Made by a program: the position numbers and the translations under genes. 64,000 nucleotides of DNA, from positions 10,664,001 through 10,728,000 of the forward strand of contig OZ316893.1 of the NCBI GenBank assembly GCA_973895155.1, in the 5' to 3' direction. The DNA comes from Marsupella aquatica. Its lineage: Eukaryota > Marchantiophyta. Below the pieces are notes generated by a model, which saw nothing but the letters and a program-made list of their open reading frames with translations, had not been told where the DNA came from and searched no databases. The first letter of the stretch is position 1. Each line of letters opens with the position of its first letter. Positions 59,547-64,000 of the stretch are shown here, in pieces.

Positions 59547-60474
59547 TAGTATCCACTAGAGGATATTTGTTTGTTGGATCTTTTTGGTGGGATTAGCACT
59601 GGATTGGCTATTGTTCTTCAGGCAGGAATTCTTGTGCGTCGTTATTTATATGTGGAGACAGATGAGACAACACGGAGGGTCTCATTGCGACATGTGGCTA
59701 TGTTGGTGGATAGATATCCATAGTTGCTGCCAGTGGATGTTGTTCGTGGTTATCAACTATGCACTACCTGCTGATATTTCATTGTTGGGGGCGGATCATC
59801 TGCATCGTGTTGGCCCCATTGATTTGGTGATTACTGGTTGGCCATGTCAGGGCTAATCTAGAGCTGGCATTGGGCATGGACTTCATGATCCACGCTCTGC
59901 ATTGTTTTGGGAGATGTTACGGGTGTTGCGTCATCTCCAGCTACATGAGACACAGTCTCCAGCATACATTTTGGAGAATGTGCCATTGTTAGGTGATGAT
60001 TGTAGTTGGATTGTTGCCAATGTTCACCAGGTGAGGTCTTGGATTGGACCTGCTGTGTTATTGGATATTGCACATGTGGATTCTCGTGCACATTGTCCAC
60101 GCTTGTGGTGGACTAATTTGATCCCATGTGAGGTGCTGAAGCGCGCATTTGACAACATTCCACGCTCACCCGCCTTAGTGGTGGATGCTATTTTGGATCC
60201 AAGGCGTCGTGCACAGGGTGTGACCCAATCTGATAGACCTCCATTGGCAATGGTCAATGCAGTTGGGCGCCCATGTTGTGCATTACCCACTCTTGTAAGC
60301 CACTCTACTTCATATGCATTCAGAGCAGGTGGCCCTGGACTTGTGTGGGACACAGCTCTCCAGCAGTTAGTGGAACCTACTGCTGATGAGAGAGAGCGTG
60401 CTATGGGATTTTTGACTGGCACCACTGCAGTTGCCTCTGTGTTAGAGGGTTTGCGGCGCCAGGTTCTTGGTTAA
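59547..60474 (+). pseudogene. DNMT3-like cytosine-C5 DNA methyltransferase domain within the Gypsy polyprotein
   Basis: The motifs run in canonical order. Motif I reads CLLDLFGGISTGLAIVLQ (from 59568), the cofactor-binding loop. Motif II reads YLYVETDET. Motif IV is PIDLVITGWPCQG with the catalytic Cys codon at 59845-59847. Then SALFWEMLRVLRHL, motif VI ILENVP, a motif VIII equivalent SRAHCPRLWWTNL, ALPTLV and a motif IX/X region ERERAMGFLTGTT. The order excludes the circularly permuted DRM type. LFGGISTGL and FWEMLRVLRHL followed by ENV resemble DNMT3. Family members methylate cytosine using S-adenosylmethionine. Breaks: TAG 59547-59549 and 59721-59723, a frameshift near 59762, TAA 59854-59856. 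The frame then stays open to TAA 60472-60474, itself probably a former Gln codon. Confidence 0.88.
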
Positions 60475-61975
60475 GCAATGGATCTGAATTGTTTGACTTG
60501 GATTATCAGCTTGGGAGTAGCTGAATAGTTGCGGATGCGCTCTGCTGAAATTACTGATTGTCCCTTGGTGAGCTTGCGGTCCACTGAGACAATACTGACC
60601 ACAGTTGGGGGCGAGCAGATAATCCATGGACCTATGGCAGGATTGGCCAAGGCTGGACACATTGTTGATCAGGAAGGGACTACTCAATCTACTGCTAAAT
60701 AGCAATCATCGGCTATCTCTTCTACCCTATAAAGAGATATTAGAGATTTGGTGGAGAGTTGGGAACCACAGCTTGGCCCTAAGTTGACAGGGGAGGAGAG
60801 ACGTCGCATGCATCGATTCTTGAAGAGTTACTGGAATTGTTTAATTTGCATTTAGCATGAAGGATTTGGGGACATTAAAGGGTCCTGGTATTCAGATTGA
60901 ATTGGCTAGTGATGCGCCAATCTTTCGTAGGCCATACCGTTACAGTGACATGGAAAGAGCTCTGATTCAAAGCAGAACTCAAGATTTGTTGGAGGCTGGA
61001 TTGGTGGAGATTTCATATGGGGAGTATGCATTTGCCACAGTGATGCTAGCCAAGAAGGATGTGCATGGCAATTACACAGATAGGCGCATGTGTGGTGATT
61101 ACAGACTCATTAATCGCCAGACAAAATCTGATAGATATGCCATGCCCACACTTGAGGAGATCTTTGATGTTGTGGGGCATGCAAAGGTTTTCAGTTCATT
61201 GGATCTGAGGGCAGGGTACCATCAGCTTCCAATTAGGCATGCTGACAGGTCCAAGACAACATTCTGGGGGATTGATTCTTATGGCAAAGATCATTTGTAT
61301 CAGTGGTTATTCTTACCATGTGGGTTGAAGAATGCACCAGCTGAGTTCTTGAGAGTCATGGATCGAATCCTTGGAGGTTTGGATTTTGTTAGATGTTATA
61401 TTGATGATATTTTGGTCTATTCTTCTACTGTGGAAGAACATCAGCAGCACTTGCAGATTGTGTTGGAGAGATTGAGAGCACATGGGTTGAAGCTCCATCC
61501 TAGCAAGTGTAACTTCTTCCAAGACCAAATTGAGTATTTGGGCCACACTATATACCCAGGGGGATTGGGTGTACAACAGACTAAAGTGGAGGCCATTACA
61601 CAGATTCCTTGTCCTACTGATGTGAGTAGAGTTCGTGCATTCTTGGGATTGGCGAGCTACTACAGGAGGTATGTTAAAGGATTTAGCCAACTTGCTAAAC
61701 CTTTGACCATACTCACTAAGTTGGATCTGGAATGGATTTGGGGTGATGACCAGGAGCATGCCTTTTAGGAGTTGAAGCAAAGGTTGGCATCATCCCCTAT
61801 TTTGAGAAGACCCATTTTAGGCAGGCCATTTCAGCTACACACTGATTGGAGTGGAGTAGGACTTGGAGCAGTGCTGACTCAGAAGGATGATGAGGGGAAT
61901 GAGTTTGTTGTGGCTTATACCAGTAGATCAAACAATTCAGTAGAGGCTAAGTAAACTTGGATGCAGATGGATTAA
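60475..61975 (+). pseudogene. pol: Gypsy linker, reverse transcriptase and truncated RNase H
   Basis: A linker with four stops in frame leads to LTGEERRRMHRFLKSYWNC, then the frame changes and FAFSMKDLGTLKGPGIQIEL opens the RT. RT landmarks include RRPYRYSDMERALI, DRRMCGDYRLINRQTKSDRY, KVFSSLDLRAGYHQLP, FLPCGLKNAPAEF and the catalytic block RCYIDDILVYSS (first Asp plus YIDD). The thumb reads TDVSRVRAFLGLASYYRRYV. After TAG 61766-61768 come LKQRLASSPILRRPI and the first RNase H block FQLHTDWSGVGLGAVLTQKD. TAA at 61952 and 61973 follow, and the rest of RNase H is missing or scrambled. RT would copy element RNA to DNA. Confidence 0.92.
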
Positions 61976-62082
61976 GCCACAATCCATGTATCAGTCAGCA
62001 GGATGAGACTGGAGCCAGATGGCATGATGAGTCAGATAAGGAGATGGTGCCAGGATGACATGCATCTGCCTTTCTTTGTTGG

Positions 62083-63459
62083 GTGCCAGCATATAGTGGA
62101 TCTGTGGACTCTATCTCATTGGATGGAGTGGATGATGAGTCTTTAGATGTGGATGTTGGTGAGGTAACTTCTGAACAGCAAGATATTCACAATGATGTGA
62201 GAGTGTTGGAATATCTGCGCAGTGGTTCTATTGTTGGCAGTGTTGATGCCAAAGAACGTAACAGGGTTCTACAGAGAGCCAAGAGATTTTGATGGGAGGG
62301 AAACCATCTTTTGAGAGTACTGCATGATGGTAGGGTGTTGGTGGTACCAAAACCATCACAACGAATACATTTGGTGCGACATGCACACGAGGAGTTGGGT
62401 CACTTTGGTGTGAAGCGCACTTACAGCTTGCTGCAGACACAGTATTGGTGGTGTGGTATGCACACTCATGTCCAGCAGTTGATAGCTAAGTGTGTGGTAT
62501 GTGATAGAGTGAGAGCATCATTTAATGCTCCCAATCCCCAGTTGCACCCGTTGCCGATCATGGATTTGAGATATCGTTGGAGTTTGGATTTTGCTGGTCC
62601 ATTACCTCTTACCCAACGTCATAATCGGTATGTTTTGGTCATGGTGGAGCACTTCTCCAAGTGGATTGAGCTAGTGGTGTTGCCAGATAAAGCTAGTGGA
62701 GGAGCTGCTACATTTTTGGATCGTGTACTCAGTCATTTTGGAGCACCAGCTGAGGTGTTGACTGATCAGGGAACTGAGTTCCGTGGAGAGTTTGAGAGTT
62801 TGTGTGAACAAGCTCTGATTGATCATCGTACTACCTCTCGTGATCATCCTGAGGCAGATGGATTAGCTGAGAGAGTTATGTAAATTGTGAAGAGAGGATT
62901 GCGTAAGTATGGCTTGCAGGTTGGTCATCTGGGAGATTGGGATCTCCAGCTACCTTGGTTAGCTATGGGCTACCGTTTCAGTCGGCAAGCATCACTTGCA
63001 TCCTTCTCACCTTACTTTTTGCTCTATGGTAGAGACCCAGATTTTCCAACAGCTGTTCGTCGTGATGCTGCACCAGTTGTGAACTTGGATGATCCTGATG
63101 TTTGGGTCAAGGTGTGTTCTGAGAGAGCACGGGTATTTCAGAGAGTGATGCCCATGGCTTTTGACAACCTTGCCATTGCCCAACATCGTGATACTTTGAG
63201 GTATGCCACTATTCGTGGAGGAGGTTACCGTGCAAGCATTTGACGATTTCATCCTTGTGATTATGTTTATTTGCAGTAGACAGCACCCACAACACTTGAT
63301 GTGACCGCAGGCCAGACAATCTTACGTGTGCGTGAAGTGTTGCCTTCTGGTGTCCTGATGTTGGAGAGACGCGATGGTATGGTTTGGAAGGATCATGTGC
63401 GTAACTGTGCACCATGTCACCTTCCCAACATTGATGGTACAGTAGATCCAAGCTTGGCA
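62083..63459 (+). pseudogene. int: Gypsy integrase
   Basis: The HHCC zinc module is HLVRHAHEELGHFGVKRTY with CVVCDRV. The catalytic core has SLDFAGPLPL (first Asp), VLTDQGTEFRGEF (second Asp) and DHPEADGLAERVM (Glu). The GPY/F-like C-terminal module lies around LPSGVLMLERRDGMVWKDHV. Stops are TAA 62881-62883, TGA 63241-63243 and TAG 63277-63279, each consistent with a lost Gln or Arg codon, and there is also a TGA near 62290. Integrase inserts the cDNA into host chromatin. All D, D, E residues remain although the frame is broken. Confidence 0.9.
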
Positions 63460-63621
63460 CATGTTCGTGCTAGCTTGAAATGTATGTTATGTGGATCTGC
63501 TCAGGGAGCAGCTAATATGTTGATTTGTGATAAGTGTTCTAGAGGATGGCACATGTCATGTTTGACACCACCATTGCAGGTGATTCCTAGTGGATCATGG
63601 TTGTGTCCTCAGTGTTGGTGA
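63460..63621 (+). pseudogene. C-terminal PHD finger of the integrase
   Basis: The last ~50 codons read LKCMLCGSAQGAANMLICDK, then CSRGWHMSCLTPPLQVIPSG and SWLCPQCW with a stop. This gives the full C4-H-C3 zinc pattern of a PHD finger (C-x2-C, C-x2-C, H-x2-C, C-x2-C), including LICDKCSRGWHMSCL. PHD fingers read histone H3 tails. In this frame the domain is uninterrupted and joined to the integrase tail. The GCW-type ending is typical of autonomous PHD units. Confidence 0.88.
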
Positions 63622-63785
63622 AGCCGACTAGTTATCATTTGTGTTCTCTTGGCAGATATGGATTGCAGGTAGGTGATCGATGAGGCTCACTTGCACCCGG
63701 CCTCCTGATCTTCACACCTAAAAAGGTGTATATCAACCTTGTAGAACTCATGGCTAGCTAGAGTTAGGGGACCTTACTCCCAGCT

Positions 63786-64000
63786 AGGGGGGCGATTGTG
63801 GGTTTTTGGACATGTGTGGACATGAGTTCCACTTGTATTCCATTCTCTTGTGTTTGTGATGTGGCAGTGTGACTATGTTTGGACGCATGTGACAAGCGAT
63901 GTATGTTGTGTAGCGATGTGTATGCGCACGACAGCTGTCACACCATTCTAGGTAGTGTTAGAGTGTATCGTACTATCTAGATCCGTATGTTTGGTATGTG
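63786..64000 (+). repeat. polypurine tract and start of 3' LTR, with a possible nested insertion
   Basis: AGGGGGGCGA (63786-63795) precedes TGTGGGTTTTTGGACATG, a TG-starting LTR. After about 139 bases, at 63936, the sequence switches to the TGTCACACC repeat also found at 44006. Either the LTR continues through it or another element inserted there. The window ends before this can be settled. Confidence 0.65.

Larger units (their letters stand above)
55980..64000 (+). mobile_element. Ty3/Gypsy retrotransposon carrying a DNA methyltransferase and a PHD finger (degraded)
   Basis: Plus-strand order: gag with two CCHC knuckles, aspartic protease, DNMT3-like methyltransferase, RT, partial RNase H, integrase, PHD finger, polypurine tract (about 63786-63795) and the start of a 3' LTR (TGTGGGTTTTTGG at 63797). 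Protease-RT-RNase H-integrase order is Ty3/Gypsy. A 5' LTR matching the first 140 bases of the 3' LTR was not found, so the left boundary is approximate. Sequence ending GATGCCCAACACA near 55991 could be the 5' LTR end. Reading frame changes near 59437, 59762 and 60842 and between 61975 and 62083. Many in-frame stops are present. The copy cannot make full-length product. Confidence 0.9.

Noticed and set aside
59584-59856. Separate 90-codon ORF starting at 59584
   Set aside because: Its first two thirds are a shadow of the methyltransferase frame before the frameshift. Only the end (PIDLVITGWPCQG) is genuine DNMT coding.

Overview
The window looks like repeat-rich nuclear DNA from a streptophyte, most likely a land plant and possibly a non-seed one. 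The evidence is a plastid fibrillin gene with plant-type introns, a UBC7-class ubiquitin-conjugating enzyme, a VPS13/VPS62-type fragment, a cluster of three PR-10/Bet v 1-like genes, and typical plant LTR retrotransposons (Copia and Gypsy) and LINEs. I cannot name the species.

Layout. 1-12.1 kb is AT-rich and gene-poor. It holds a decayed transposon-type gene (about 2.5-3.8 kb), a decayed LINE on the minus strand (5.6-8.0 kb), a Copia-type LTR at 8.0 kb and tandem repeats. 12.2-20 kb is the gene island: a four-exon fibrillin-6-like gene, an intronless E2 ubiquitin-conjugating gene and a VPS13-like two-exon fragment, with a ~100-bp minisatellite between the last two. 22-36 kb carries three minus-strand, two-exon PR-10-like genes with identical exon sizes. 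The second and third lie in a segmental tandem duplication that also contains a ~62-bp tandem repeat. 36-48 kb is mostly repeats: a long foldback element, two Copia-type LTRs, a decayed Copia reverse transcriptase/RNase H, and a 5S rRNA-derived fragment. 48.3-51.5 kb (minus) is an eight-exon animal-style cut-and-paste transposase gene broken by three in-frame stops. A degraded TORTIFOLIA1-like HEAT-repeat fragment follows at 52.7-53.1 kb.

The most striking object is the last 8 kb. A Ty3/Gypsy retrotransposon (about 56-64 kb) has gag with two CCHC knuckles, an aspartic protease, then a complete set of DNMT3-like cytosine-C5 methyltransferase motifs in canonical order between protease and reverse transcriptase, then RT, a truncated RNase H, an integrase, and a C-terminal PHD finger where chromoviruses carry a chromodomain. 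The copy is dead: it has frameshifts and at least a dozen stops, nearly all explicable as CAG/CAA/CGA to TAG/TAA/TGA changes. Its gag is also split by a 637-bp DNA transposon with 17-bp perfect terminal inverted repeats. An element that pairs a self-encoded DNA methyltransferase with a histone-reader finger is the best candidate here for an unusual biological system.

All calls rest on reading translations and repeats by eye. No database search was run, and exon borders come from GT/AG signals and reading phase.
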